The notes: a model not told the origin generated them from the letters alone. A DNA stretch of 47,281 nt from Didymodactylos carnosus (GCA_905250885.1 CAJNOQ010000544.1:1-47281); one strand, 5' to 3'. Counted from the first letter of the stretch, positions 13,106-25,491 are shown. Numbers and translations are program-made.

Positions 13106-16100
13106 TTAATTATCACTATTAGAAAATGGTGTACTATCAATGCAACCATCGTTTGTTGTCGTCGTTATACGTTCATATTCATGAACCTTTGAATTTGAAT
13201 ATTGTTTTTGTTGATCAGTAATCAACCAGTCATTTGTATTTGGACTACGTCGAGCAATTAGTCTGACTGTAGATTTATTCATACCAGCTAAAAAAAAGTA
13301 TCAAATAGAAAGAAACATTCTTTCAAACGAAGATAGTCTAGATTACCTGTTTCATCGTTATTAACAAACATTGTATCAAATTGTTCTTCAGAAGCAATCT
13401 TTGCACGTACTGGCAAATGCATAATATCTGTTTCCGTAATGATTTCAATTTTTTGATCAAGTTGTGATAGACCATTACCATAATTATTCGTTGATTGTTT
13501 AGTATTATTATTACCAATAAGTGCATACAATTCAATGGTAATTGGACGCTTTATACCAGCTGCTAACTATAACAGATAAGATATTTTTCTTAAAATAAAT
13601 TGTAATATTTGTGTAGAATACGTACCATTCCCGGTTGAAATACCACTCTTAGTCCAGTTCCCAATGGTGGTTGTCTTATTCGGAATCGACATGAATCAAT
13701 GCCAACATTTTTTATCTCAATATCTGTTGCATATGTAACACCTATAATTATACAATAATGAATTCAGACTGCTTTTATATATTGTTGATAGATAATTGAC
13801 ACTTAACTTCTTTCAATATACCAAAATCAATTCGATCTGGATAGAGTTCACAGCCACGTCTTTCTCGTAATGGTCGATTATTCAAATAGGATACGCCAAT
13901 TGATGCATTGTTCGGACGTACTTTCATCGGTTCTTCCATTTCAAGAAACTAAAAATTAATTATATAAATGATTCAAATTAAATTACATTTTGGTTATTTA
14001 CTTAGTTATAACAACAATATTTATAGTATGTTGACTTACACGTGTATGTCTTTCGGCATTTGGTCGCGCTCCTTTGATGCCCGTAGGTAATTTAATGGCT
14101 TGAAATCTTCTATTTCCCATAGCATCAAATTCTTTATAGTTTTTTTTAATTGGACTTTGATGATACGGTCGAAACGTTCCATCATATTGATTCATACTAA
14201 CGGTTTGATTATCTTCAACTTCTAAAATGTATTGAAAACTATTTATTTCAAGAAGAATTTCTATTAATGAAAAAGTTGCAAATCTAGTCGTCTTATACTA
14301 GATGTTGTCGTGAAGAAATGTCTATAACTAATTCATACACTAAACAATAGTGTGTCGCATATTTGTGTCGTAGGCAGTGCTGCTGTTACCAAAGACCTTG
14401 AACCGTGATTCTAGAAGCTCTTTTAGGCTCTACCTCAACGGAAAGAAAGTCAAATATTTTTTAGTATTCTCATCAATCTTTATTAGGCTGTTTGTTTATT
14501 TCTTTTAAATATTGATGAGCTGTATATGGCGCTAATAAGTACAAAGCTAGAACATTTATGGGTCTATGAAGTTCTTTCGAGTCTAAACTCTTGTTATTTG
14601 TGGATAAAAATCCTTCTCCAAGTCTTTTTTTCATATTAACCATTTTTTTCTCTAGCAAAAAAGAATCAATCCAGTCCTTGACGACACTCTTAATCCCATG
14701 TCTCGGAAACGTAAGTTTTTGGAGATCGATGAATATTACAGGCAGATGCATCGCGTCGGCATGTGTCGCAGAATATGCTGCAATTAGCGATACATGCAAC
14801 ACATTATTTTTTAGTATGTAATCAAGCTATCTGAGAGACGAATTTAGAGACGGAGACCAAAAAACTTCCAGTTTGAAATACATTATTCTCAAGTTATAAG
14901 CAAAATAGTGGATAAAAAAACGCCATGAAATGTTGGCCTTTTTTATGTATCTAGAAAAAGACTACTGTGTGGAATCAAAATATTTCAAATAATTAATTCA
15001 GTTGTCGTCAACGAAAAGCAAAATGGGAATATTTACCTGTTGAAACACTCCTATTAGTTGGTATTTTATTGGGTTGTTCGTGTGAGTGTCCAAATGACTC
15101 TCTTAATTTTTGTAAATTATTAAATGGTTCTAAATATTTTTTATTTGATCGTGAGTGTGGTGTATCGTCGGCTGCTGCTGCTGTATCAACACTACTGCTT
15201 CCATCACCGCTGCCACCATTATCACTATTTTTCAACATTCTTGAATCACGTGCTGATAATGCTTTTCTATCTGTTCGTTGTTGTTGTGATTTTTGTCTAT
15301 CAGTTACTGATATAGGTGATGATTTAGTATCTAATTTTCTTTGTTCAGTACCACCTCTACTAGTTCCATTATGATCTTGTTTTAAATAAGCTTTGCCCCA
15401 TTCACTTTTGAAATATGGTTCAACAATTCCTTTTGATAAATTACGTTTTAATTTTTTATTTAATTTTTCTTGTCTTAATTCATCATCTAAACGTTCTAAA
15501 TCAAATTTTCTCGATAATGGTACCACTGATTGCTGTTTGATTCTATCATTTGTTTTTCCTCGATCAGGATGCACAGTTTTCATATATAATAAAATCAAAT
15601 CATCTATTAAGGAAGAAACAATTACACAATGTATCATTCTTCACTTGTTTAACTAACCCTTTGTATTGCCTTGTGGTCTCACTAATCGCCATATTTTTGT
15701 TGCTTTTTCTCTTTCAGCTTTTGTTCGATAGTCTTGTGGTAATAATTTGACATGATAATCTGCTCGATCTTTAACAAATTCAATGTATGCTCTTCAAAAA
15801 CAAAAAACAAATCAGAATATTGACAAACAGTAGACAAGAATTAACTATATTTACTTTAGTGCTCTAAATAATTTCAATCTTATATCATCATTAACACGTG
15901 GAAATTCTAAGAATTGTCTATATACAAGTGCTTTAGGCATATCGTATAATGGTTGTGGTGTCAATGCTGTTGGTGTCATTGTAATTGTTGATTTTTGTTG
16001 ATTTGATGAGATAACATTTCGAAGTATGGCACTCGTATCCGATCGACTTGGATTGGTTTTTGGATTATTGGATAATCCACTATCCGAAAATGATGAATAA

Positions 16101-19100
16101 CTTCGTGTAATAGTTGCTGTATTATTTCTCAAACTTTTTGGTAAAATGGAATCATCATCATACACTGTCGACCAACGTTTATGAATTTCATCTTCAAGAA
16201 AATCAAGTATTGTATAAATTAAACTGATATAAATCGTGAAAAAATGAGAATATGATATACCTTGAAATGGTTTCATCACTGTTGCACCAGTTATTTTTGG
16301 ATTACTTAACAATGGTTCTCGTACAACAGCCTGTTAAGGAAAAAATAAGATAGAATAACAGTGAAGACAAAACCATAATCAAATATTACTGTTCCAGGAT
16401 CAAGATCCATTGTACGAAGATAATTGTATAAATCTTTGAAGCGTAATAATTCTGTGCCGCTTCCATCTTGATGTACAATAAAATATCTAAATTAAATTAA
16501 CTTGATTTTAAAAACGAAAAAAACAAACAAATTATATCTTCTAGAGTTCTACCGTGGAACATGCAATTCCATTGAACCAAAATATTCTTTTTCTCCTGAT
16601 GCTGTTTTTGAATATGTATCACCGGTTGATTCTACACAATATTGTGTTTGTTCATGATCAATACCATCTAATAACAAATCTGCATTTTGTGAAAGAATAA
16701 ACTTTGCTGGTTCAACACGTGTTAATATTTCTTGAGTACGTTTCGAGAATGTTGATCTATAGAACAGATAAAAATTTGTTAAAGAAAATAAACACACAAA
16801 CAATTGATATCGAAGCACATACTGTTGAAAATCAAATAAAACATCTCCATTTTCATTAATATCAAATTTCTCTCCTTCACATTCGAATACAGAATATGTA
16901 CCTGTTATTACATAAGAAAACATCAGTAGAAAAAGAAATATTTTAAATAGATACTCTACCATTTGCGTATATTTCAATTAAACTTCCATCACTGAATATT
17001 GTTCGACAATCACTTGTTTGACAGTTAAATGCTACTGTCGCATAACCAGGTGCTTCTACTTTAACATGGGGTATTTTCTCATAATTTTTTTCGCCTTAAA
17101 ATTCAGACAGTATTCATGATAGACTCATTCTAATTTCATCAATTATACCTGTTTCATGATCTCCATGATAATTATTATTTCGTTGCTCTATGGCGTGATA
17201 TGTGGTGATGCGTGTACCATCGGGAAAAATCACTAGTCGTGTATTGTCAACACGATAAACAATAACTACTTTATCTTCACGATGAATAACTTGCTGAACA
17301 AAAAAAACAAAACATCACAAAACAATCGTCAAAATAGTTGCGAGAATAATTATTTGTTAATAGAGCATACCTCTGATGTCTTTGGATTACTTTCTAGTAT
17401 TAATCTCATATTTCCTATTTTTTCATAATCTCCATTAGGAATATTTTGGATGAAAACTTGTCCATCTGCGCTAATACAACGCCATTCATATGTTGGTTTT
17501 TCATCCATTATTGGAATATCTTCTTGTTTGAACTCGGGTTTTTTCTTGCCCACAGGAGCTACAATTTTACTCTTTTAACTTTTCTTATATTATTTCTTTA
17601 GTGGCATACCTTTTGCGTCTCGCACATCTTTTTTTATCGTTTGTTGTGGTGATTGTTGTTCTGGTGTATCCATATCTGGTTCTGCTTGAGATACCATTGT
17701 TCGCATAAACATTTCACCATCTGGACATAAAACCTTTTAATTACAACCAGTTTAAATCTTAATTAAGAAATAACAGTTTAAAGAAAAAAATTTATCTTAC
17801 CGTTACTTCTCCATTTCGTTTGAATATCATTACATTTCCATTTGATTCAATGATACGTGAATTTTCTTGATAAGCATTAATTCTTGATTGTTCACATGAA
17901 TGATAGCCTTTTGAACAAGAGGCATAAAATTGTTTGACAGTTAAACGATGAGGTGTATTATCTTCTGTTGGCTTCACACCTTAAAAAATGGACAAAAAAT
18001 TATTTGTCTCAAAATTTTCTACGTCAGTTTTTTTCGATGAATATTACCAACAAATGTTTCAGGATAGTATGTTATTACCAATCCAGTTGGTATGGAGACA
18101 GTTAAACGTTGAAATGGATTTATCGTAAATTGAGGCTCTTCGGGTTTTTCCTTAAGTACAGAAAAAGAAAAACAAACAATGACAAGAGAGATAAAACTGC
18201 ATTGAATAGTGCACCGTACTATAAAAACATTTGTGCACGAAATGTGATTCTGTTGTGCATCACTATGACATTAATTTAAACAATCTTACCTCAACAACAG
18301 GTACGTGTTCCTATAATCGCAGGTGTTATTTATAGGCGATCGTAATTAACTCACATTTTACATTATAAAATAGATATATTTATCACAAAAACATTTAGTA
18401 ATTACCACTGGTGGAGGTTCAACTTCAACTGGTTTTCCTTTTTTCTTTTGTTTCGCGTCTTTTTTCTTATCGTCTAATTTGTCCTCATGAGGAGTTTCTG
18501 TTACCGGTGGTGGCGGCGGGGGTTCAGTTACTGTTTGTGCTCCTTGAATTTCAACTAAATGAATCTAATAGTGTAAAAAAGGCCATCAATTATACGATTG
18601 ATGTGTGCTTTACTTGATTTTGGTGGCTCTTGGTTATATGTACTGCATGTGAGAATCATTCCTGAATTTAATTGTGCTGTAAATACACCGTAGTCAGCTA
18701 CTTTTTTCGACTTTGTCTCATTTGTGGAAGCTAATGAAAAATAATGCAACTTGATAGAATTGTGTACATAACATCTGATATGACTAACCATTAATAGATT
18801 TTGATGCTTCATCTTGTTCATTGTTGACTTGTTGTTGAGGATGTTGAAGTAACGTTGTTGCCGATGACATTGATACTTTATCCTTTTCTTGTTGCTGCTC
18901 ACCATCGTACTTATCTACTTCTGATCGTGCTGTATTAGCTTTAAATGATTGCAATGGATTTAACAATTGTACTTTATAGATACTACGATTTCGATGTAAC
19001 ATTGTCGATATGTGCGTATTGCCACGTTTAAAACTGTCAACTTTCGTGCGAATGAAACAACCATCCGGTACTAATAAATGTGTAGTATCACTCTGAACGC

Positions 19101-22100
19101 TCAATAATTTGTTACCAAGACTATAGCCAATAAACTGACAAAAAAAGATTATTGTAGGGAGAGAAAAATCATCAAAGGCCTATCAACTTACCATTTCATT
19201 CTCGGATTTTTCTTTCAATTCTTTAGATTCTTTCGAATCCTAAACACGAGAAATTGTAAATTTCATATCAACATATCTAACTAAAAATAGAATATTTACT
19301 CGATCCATATTCGATTGTGCTAAATGATGTTTTGACTCTTTTTCAGCTTTTGGTGATTTTGATTTTGGCGGTGACTTTGTTCCCGTGTTTTTCTTCTCGG
19401 CTGATGTTGCACGAGGACTCCTCTTTCCCGCTGCTGATGATGGTTTTTTTCCCTTTGATTCTTTTGATTGTTGATCCAGTTTTTGTTCCAGTACTTCTTT
19501 ATCTTTTTTTGTTTTCCATGCTTTCAATGAATTTTGATAAACATAATCTTCTTTGATCACGTGCTCATCATCTGTATCATTACCACTATCCGATGTGTCA
19601 CTGGGTGATCGTGACGTTTCTAACTCAAGAATAATGCCAGGAGAAAAACTATACTAAATTGATTAAATGAACAAAACTTACTTTTTACAGCACTGGCGAC
19701 TTTTTTCTCTGCAGCGGTGACATTTGATGCACCAGATGCTTGCCTAAGGTATGTTTGTACTTCTTTTGCAAGTAATTCAGCTTGATATTTGGCTTCTTCA
19801 TCTCGTAGCCAATCAACTATTTCATAGGATATTTCATCAAGAAAATTTCTAAAATGGTATCGAGATAAAAATAAAATCGATACATTTGTATAACTTTTGA
19901 ATCATACCTAAATCCAACATCTGAAAAAAGTTTTCGATTTACATTTTCAAATGCCATTGTTTTGCCTTCAGGCACTGGCATTGATAAAACAACCATATGC
20001 GTATGATCACGACGATTGTAATAAGTATCAATGTGAGAATGAGTAAAAATAGCATCATCAATAACCTAAACATAAGAATTACAATGACAAACATGTCGAC
20101 AACATCGTAATAGAAAATATTAACCTGGGCAAAAACGTTCGGTTCAAAATGTTCAGCAAAATTCCAGTCATTTAAATTTCGCTTGTGAAAATGTTTGATG
20201 TTTTGCATCACATTATTAACATCACCCATAAATGGATTAACACGTGCAACTTGATGGAAGGCATCTTCAGGATTATTTACATCGAAACGTACAGAATGTC
20301 CTAAAAAAATAGAGAAAATAATGAAAATATATAATCGGATAAAAATTTCATTGGGGTTAATAAGTGATACAATCAAACTGAACAGCCTCTAATTACTCTC
20401 AGATATTGATGATAAAATAGTAGCATCATATAAAATAGTTGTATTTTATATGTGCTTGAGAGCATAGATAAAAAAATCACCAACAAATACAAAACACGCA
20501 TGCAATATGATATAGATGAGAACTTCCATTCTCACACACATATAGATATATGCAATTTATCGTACACACGTGAAAACAATAAATACCTAAATCTGAATCT
20601 ATAAATAAAATGGATAATGAAAATAAAGCTTTTTAAAAAAATTAAAAATACATCTTTACCTGATCGTTTTGGTGATTGACTACGATCTCTTAAAATAGAT
20701 CCTTTACCGGATTGACTGCGTGGGGCTAGGTAAAAAGAAGAGAATTTATGTTCCTATTAGAAACAAAAAATGATGACTTACATGATGACACTGGGCTGGG
20801 TGTTGATGAAGAAATGAGACCTGTTTTGTCGTTTTCAACTGACATTAATTGGATAATATCCGGATATGGATCATCCCAACAGATATTGTCTTCTTTTCCC
20901 GTCTCATTATCGTCCAACTTTATAAAATGTTTATCGTATACACTACGATCATCATTTATTTGTGTTGATTGGGCTGTCATATCCGAATCCGTTGACGGTG
21001 CTGTCAACTGCATACATTCAAATACAAATTGTTTTAAAGCATGATCAACATCTAATAAAGAAAAATTTAATTCACAGCTTTGAAAAGAGCATTAATAATG
21101 ATGCAAGTACCAGTGACAACCAATTCTTCATCTGTACAAAAATGTAGTAATTCATTTAATCTTGCTTCTCGTTGTTGTGCTTGATCAGGCGTGATTCGTG
21201 GTAATATTGATAAACTGGCTAATTTTGTGAATGATAATAAGTCTTGTTCGATTTTCATTAAATCAACTGTTTCTAAACCATTTAATGTAGTTAAACGTTG
21301 TTTGATATTATCGCACCAATAAATCATATTCGGACCAGAACCAGTTGCTTTCACAAATGGAGATTTAGGCACGATATTTTCAACTTCCTACAAGTAAAGC
21401 AGAAACTACAATAGTAGTCACCAGAGCTCCATATGAACTCTTATTTTTCAATCCAGCCCAATTCGTGGGCTTAAACTTTCGTGAACAGTTCAGATCGGGA
21501 GTGTCTGCATCCATTTTTTGCAGTACATGAGTCGAAAAAGGATAATTCAATCCAGTCCACGAAAATATCTGCCTAATAGACGTCATAGCTTTAAATTTGA
21601 AGACTGATATTGGTCTTGGAGCTCGTTCACGTCCTCGCTAGAAAAATCAGCCTGATTAAGCACAAGACAGTGGCCCTGGAAACTTGTCAGACGGAACAAG
21701 AAAAGCATAATAGCTGGTTGATACGATAGAACATCCTTAAATTACTCACGAGGAAACCTCAAGGTGATAAATCACTTTTTGATCGAAATCTAGTGAGTTA
21801 CAGGTTATCGACCATGCTGATTCCGAATATGGCCATAGGAGTTCCCCATAGCCCTTCGAAGATCCGGTCTTCTGGAAAATCAGTTTTTCAGAAACTCTAA
21901 AAAATAACTCAAACCGTTCTTAACAATACAGGATTGTAGCCCGCACGTTTTTGATTAACACATTGCACGCTGTCTACTGATATATCAGTAGCCCAATTTG
22001 TTCTATTCAATGATGTCGTCAGCGGGCAATGGGTTAAAATGAGACATCTCCCAGCTCTACACGGCCTTTCTTTGCCAAGTTATAGAATTTATAAGAAAAG

Positions 22101-25100
22101 CCCTAAATTAATTATTTCTGTAGCTTTGAGCTAACAATGAACAATTTAGGGCTTTTCTTATAAATTCTATAACTTGGCAAAGAAAGGCCGTGTAGAGCTG
22201 GGAGATGTCTCATTTTAATCAAAAACGTGCGGGCTACAATCCTGTATTGTTAAGAACGGTTTGGGTTATTTTTTAGAGTTTCTGAAAAACTGATTTTCCA
22301 GAAGACCGGATCTTCGAAGGGCTATGGGGAACTCCTATGGCCATATTTGGAATCAGCATGGTCGATAACCTGTAACTCACTAGATTTCGATCAAAAAGTG
22401 ATTTATCACCTTGAGGTTCCCTCGTCAGTGATATCCAAAAGCGTCATCTTAAAGATGTTAAATTTCTCCGTTGCATATCAGATATTACTGATATTACTAA
22501 GTAAACACTGTTAGTTACTAAATTATTCTCTTCGTCCTACGTTCATAGAACTGAGCGAAGTGATTCAGGTGGTCGTAACCACCTAGTCCATTCTAAGTCT
22601 ATGGTCTCAAAAGTTTTCGAGCCCACTGAACTGAACTCTGGCATGTGTCCAGTCCACACGAAACTCTGATAGTCACAATAGTAACCTTTTGCTGCCCTTC
22701 ATGCATTGATAATGAAAGAAGTTTTTCACGTAAATAATGTGTAATATCATCACATGTTGCTCGTGGTTGTACTGGTTTTTCTTTTTGTGCTGATTGAACT
22801 TCCACCTTGAAATCAAATTAGAAGTGTATTTTTTTACGGACACTTGTCTTCCAATATTACCTGTTCAAGTATACTGTGTAGAACAAGTGATATACTAATT
22901 GATTCGGATGGTACCAACGATGTTAGTTCAGTATAATTTTTTGCATCCGATGAATTATCGACTAATTTTTCTTCTACAACAAGAATGATGAGTTAAGAAA
23001 AATGGCTTTTTAAAGAACAGGTCAGATGTATACCGGTTACTGGAATAGGTAAAACTTTCATTTGCTGATTAAATGCAACATATTGTCGTTTTCGTTGAAC
23101 AAGACGATAAGCTATATCAGCCACAGCACTGTATAACGATTGAGATAATCGAATCTATAAATAAATAAATATTAAGAAAAAAATATGTTTTCAACAATAA
23201 TGAGTCAGTACAAATATGAAACAAACGTCAATACCCTTTCTTCAGCATTATTCCATGAAGATGGTATAACGCTACCTAATACTTTTAAATCTGTTAAAAC
23301 AATGTCTTGTAACATTGAGCGATCATTTGCATTATCTAATGTTGGTAAAAGATTTGTCCAAAATGAATTTAAAGCCTGTTCATTTTTATGCATTTCGGCG
23401 GCAGCTTGTTCAGAAGTCACTAAAGAAAACAAGCTTTGTTAACCACAATTATAGTTTTATTAGTATAGATAATCTCTGACTCTGTATATTTGCTCTCGTG
23501 TTAAATTGATCTTATCAATTCATACATTCTTATTGATATTATCTCAAAAGAAAGTTGTTGTTCATGTGTTAAGCGTAGACTACCTAATGAGAGAACCTAT
23601 CGAACTGTTACCTCGCTTTTTCAGCCAAATCCAGTGGGTTATAGGTACTCGACCACGCTGATTCTGAATATGAACATGAGAGCTGCCATGCCTTCGAAGA
23701 CTTCCAGAAAACTGGGTCTTCGAAGGCAGGGCAGCTCTCATGTTCATATTCAGAATCAGCGTGGTCGAGTACCTATAACCCACTGGATTTGGCTGAAAAA
23801 GCGAGGTAACAGTTCATAGGTTCCCTTGCAAGAGAAACCACCCGCTCTTCTTTTCCGTTATAAGCATTGATTGTGCGCGTGCCACTCAATCAACTTTTAA
23901 TGTTAATTAGCAATGACTGTTACTATTTGTCGACTAATTAGTATTGCTCGCTGTTTGTGAATTATTTTCAAAATACCAACTTATATTATTGTTGTGTGAA
24001 TCGAAAATAATTATTTGTATTCTTATTAACCGGGAAAACAGTTAGTCTACGATGTCAAACACTCACACTCATGTTAATAATTCTTACTTATTGAATCTTT
24101 ATCTAAAAATATCATTCCAGTTGAACAAGAAAATCTATTCGAATAGTCGTTTATTTTGTTGCGATGCAAGCGAAGACAATAAACATTCGATTCTTCTTTA
24201 TTTGTTCCTACTTACTTGTATCTTTGAGTACATCAGCTTTTAATGTTTGTTCTTGGTGTTCTCGTTGTATCATTTCATTATATAAACGTTTTGTCTCCTC
24301 AATTTCATCACATGACACATTCATCACACTATCAACAATGACATCTAAATCTTCTAATTGTTGAATGATATTTACGGAATTGAAACCACTCAGAAGCACA
24401 TATTGATTTACACCGTCTTTGGGTTCGTCATCTTAAGAAAAATAGATGTAAAAGATGGTATTACCAGCAAGAAGTAAAGAGCTTTTCCAGCAAAAGAAAA
24501 ATTTCATTTTTAAGCTGCAGAAGAAATCACAAAGTAAAAATGCCTGGGCAAATAGCTTGTTCGATACCTTCATCTAAAGTTTGAGTTTCTATAAAACATG
24601 AATCAATCTTTTGTCTATAAATTCACAACAGACATCTGTTTACCTACCAATATATTTTGTTTCATCAATAATTTGATCACGCGTTTTAACACTAGTACTC
24701 TTTTCAATAGGTGCATCCGATGTGGAGATTTGGGTAGGGAGTGGGGTCTTTTTAGCCATTGCTGGTGGTTTTGGAGATTTTTTTCCACCAGGTGATTTTG
24801 GTTTTTCAACTTTTAACGTATTCGAATTGGCTGCCGCTTTGGCAGATGTCTAAAACAGGAACGATATTTATGATGGTTTGGGTTGTGTGTAGATAAATAC
24901 ATACAACTATTGCTGTTCGATTTTTAACATCCTTTTTGAAATCTAATAACTTAGATTTAATTAATTTTCCCCATAATTGATCAGATATTTCTTCTCCATT
25001 GTCCAATGTTTGTTTGGCATGTTCATAGGCACCAATGAACTGTGATGATGCAAATGCAGCAGCACTGGCTGTTTGATTTTTAGTATTCTTTCCCACTTTC

Positions 25101-25485
25101 CCCAATGATTTAATCTATTGATAAAATGGAAAATGGAAAAATACATTGACAGAACACTTTGCTATAATGCTTACGCTTTCAAGAAGTTCTTGTTTAGCAA
25201 TGATATCGAAACGCCGTCGAAGACCTTGTGTAACAGATTTTTCAATTAGATCAATATAAATTTGATTCACTGCGGTATCAGGCGTTAAAAAGCAAACAAA
25301 TGTACGCCAGTCGTCCTAGAAAAGTACAGATTAAGTTGAATAAAAGTTTAGTTTTTATAATTGTGTACAATATTTTTTACCTGATTGAATGATGTTGTAG
25401 CTAATGCTGATTCCCATGCTGCAGCTCCGGTTGGTTTCGCACTCTGAGCACCTTTACCTCTCGGACTTTTAGGTTTCGGTGGCAT
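13106..25485 (-). CDS. SPAG17: Sperm-associated antigen 17 (PF6/C1a central-pair projection protein)
   Basis: Exons, 5' to 3': 25381-25485, 25175-25315, 24905-25114, 24648-24849, 24568-24588, 24216-24431, 23235-23419, 23034-23154, 22861-22973, 22686-22805, 21111-21387, 20782-21051, 20660-20725, 20587-20598, 20125-20300, 19908-20065, 19682-19848, 19300-19619, 19192-19239, 18789-19134, 18614-18730, 18406-18554, 18290-18310, 18048-18150, 17801-17979, 17610-17733, 17371-17558, 17149-17293, 16960-17094, 16823-16901, 16553-16756, 16390-16486, 16261-16330, 15855-16191, 15658-15791, 15037-15603, 14040-14221, 13808-13948, 13626-13741, 13347-13566, 13106-13287. They give about 2,254 aa (human 2,223). 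SPAG17 builds the C1a projection of the axonemal central pair and is needed for ciliary beating. Matches along the whole length include FNQDDWRTFV (N-term), DDEPKDGVNQYVLLSGFN, VPSESISISLVLHSILEQ, KRNLNDWNFAEHFEPNVF, repeated DG(T/S/E) beta motifs, and ASH-like VGIDSCRFRIRQPP (C-term). Lys/Pro-rich linkers are disordered. Exon 38 to 39 lacks one base for a canonical in-frame junction. Confidence 0.93.
14222..15036 (-). other. Long SPAG17 intron (815 bp) with a 109-codon antisense-independent open frame
   Basis: This intron separates exons 15037-15603 and 14040-14221 and is more than ten times the usual length here. It contains an open frame on the minus strand at 14473-14802 (109 codons, starts MLHVSLIAAYSATHADAMHL) with moderately protein-like composition, e.g. 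GIKSVVKDWIDSFLLEKK. I do not recognise it. It may be the remnant of an inserted element or chance. Most of the other outsized introns in this gene contain foldback elements, which favours an insertion. Confidence 0.35.
21748..22425. mobile_element. Large palindromic foldback element in a SPAG17 intron
   Basis: Left arm 21748-22109 and right arm 22143-22425 are reverse complements around a 33-bp spacer (22110-22142). Without the 79-bp insertion in the left arm, both arms are 283 bp and I count three mismatches, about 99% identity. The outer ends are ACGAGG...CCTCGT. The same family appears at 1-270, 23590-23829 and 47129-47281. It fills about half of the 1,298-bp intron between exons 22686-22805 and 21111-21387. 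No transposase gene is present, so it is non-autonomous. Transcription through it would put a long near-perfect hairpin in the SPAG17 pre-mRNA. Confidence 0.85.
21958..22032. mobile_element. 75-bp nested piggyBac-type MITE with TTAA duplications
   Basis: The element is flanked by TTAA at 21954-21957 and 22033-22036. Its ends are inverted repeats: CACATTGCACGCTG against the complement of the far end, CCCATTGCCCGCTG (12 of 14 matching). Its centre is an 18-bp perfect palindrome, CTACTGATATATCAGTAG. The other arm of the host palindrome has a single TTAA at 22215-22218 and no insert, which is a preserved empty site. TTAA target duplication and CCC-type termini are hallmarks of the piggyBac superfamily; assignment to it is inference from these signs. 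Confidence 0.8.
23590..23829. mobile_element. Small palindromic foldback element in a SPAG17 intron
   Basis: The left arm (about 23590-23701) and right arm (about 23716-23829) pair almost perfectly around a 14-bp loop (23702-23715). I count only a handful of differences. The ends resemble the larger family (AGGGAACCT-type) and the core CTTCCAGAAAACTGGGTCTT matches the corresponding part of the copy at position 1, so it is a short derivative with different subterminal sequence. It lies in the 796-bp intron between exons 24216-24431 and 23235-23419. The two arms happen to be open in opposite frames, giving twin peptides that are not genes. Confidence 0.8.
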
Positions 25486-25489
25486 TGAT

Positions 25490-25491
25490 CT
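25490..25491 (-). promoter_or_regulatory. Acceptor AG four bases before the SPAG17 start codon
   Basis: On the minus strand CTG, an eight-T run and GTAG precede ATCA and then the ATG (25483-25485). This looks like a splice acceptor for a 5' UTR intron or a spliced leader, as at PSMC3. Confidence 0.45.

Noticed and set aside
15069-15750. Several forward-strand frames of 60-100 codons
   Set aside because: They are antisense shadows of the large SPAG17 exon 15037-15603 and its neighbour.
23580-23819. Two opposite-strand open frames encoding nearly the same peptide
   Set aside because: They are the two arms of the palindromic element read from each strand, not genes.
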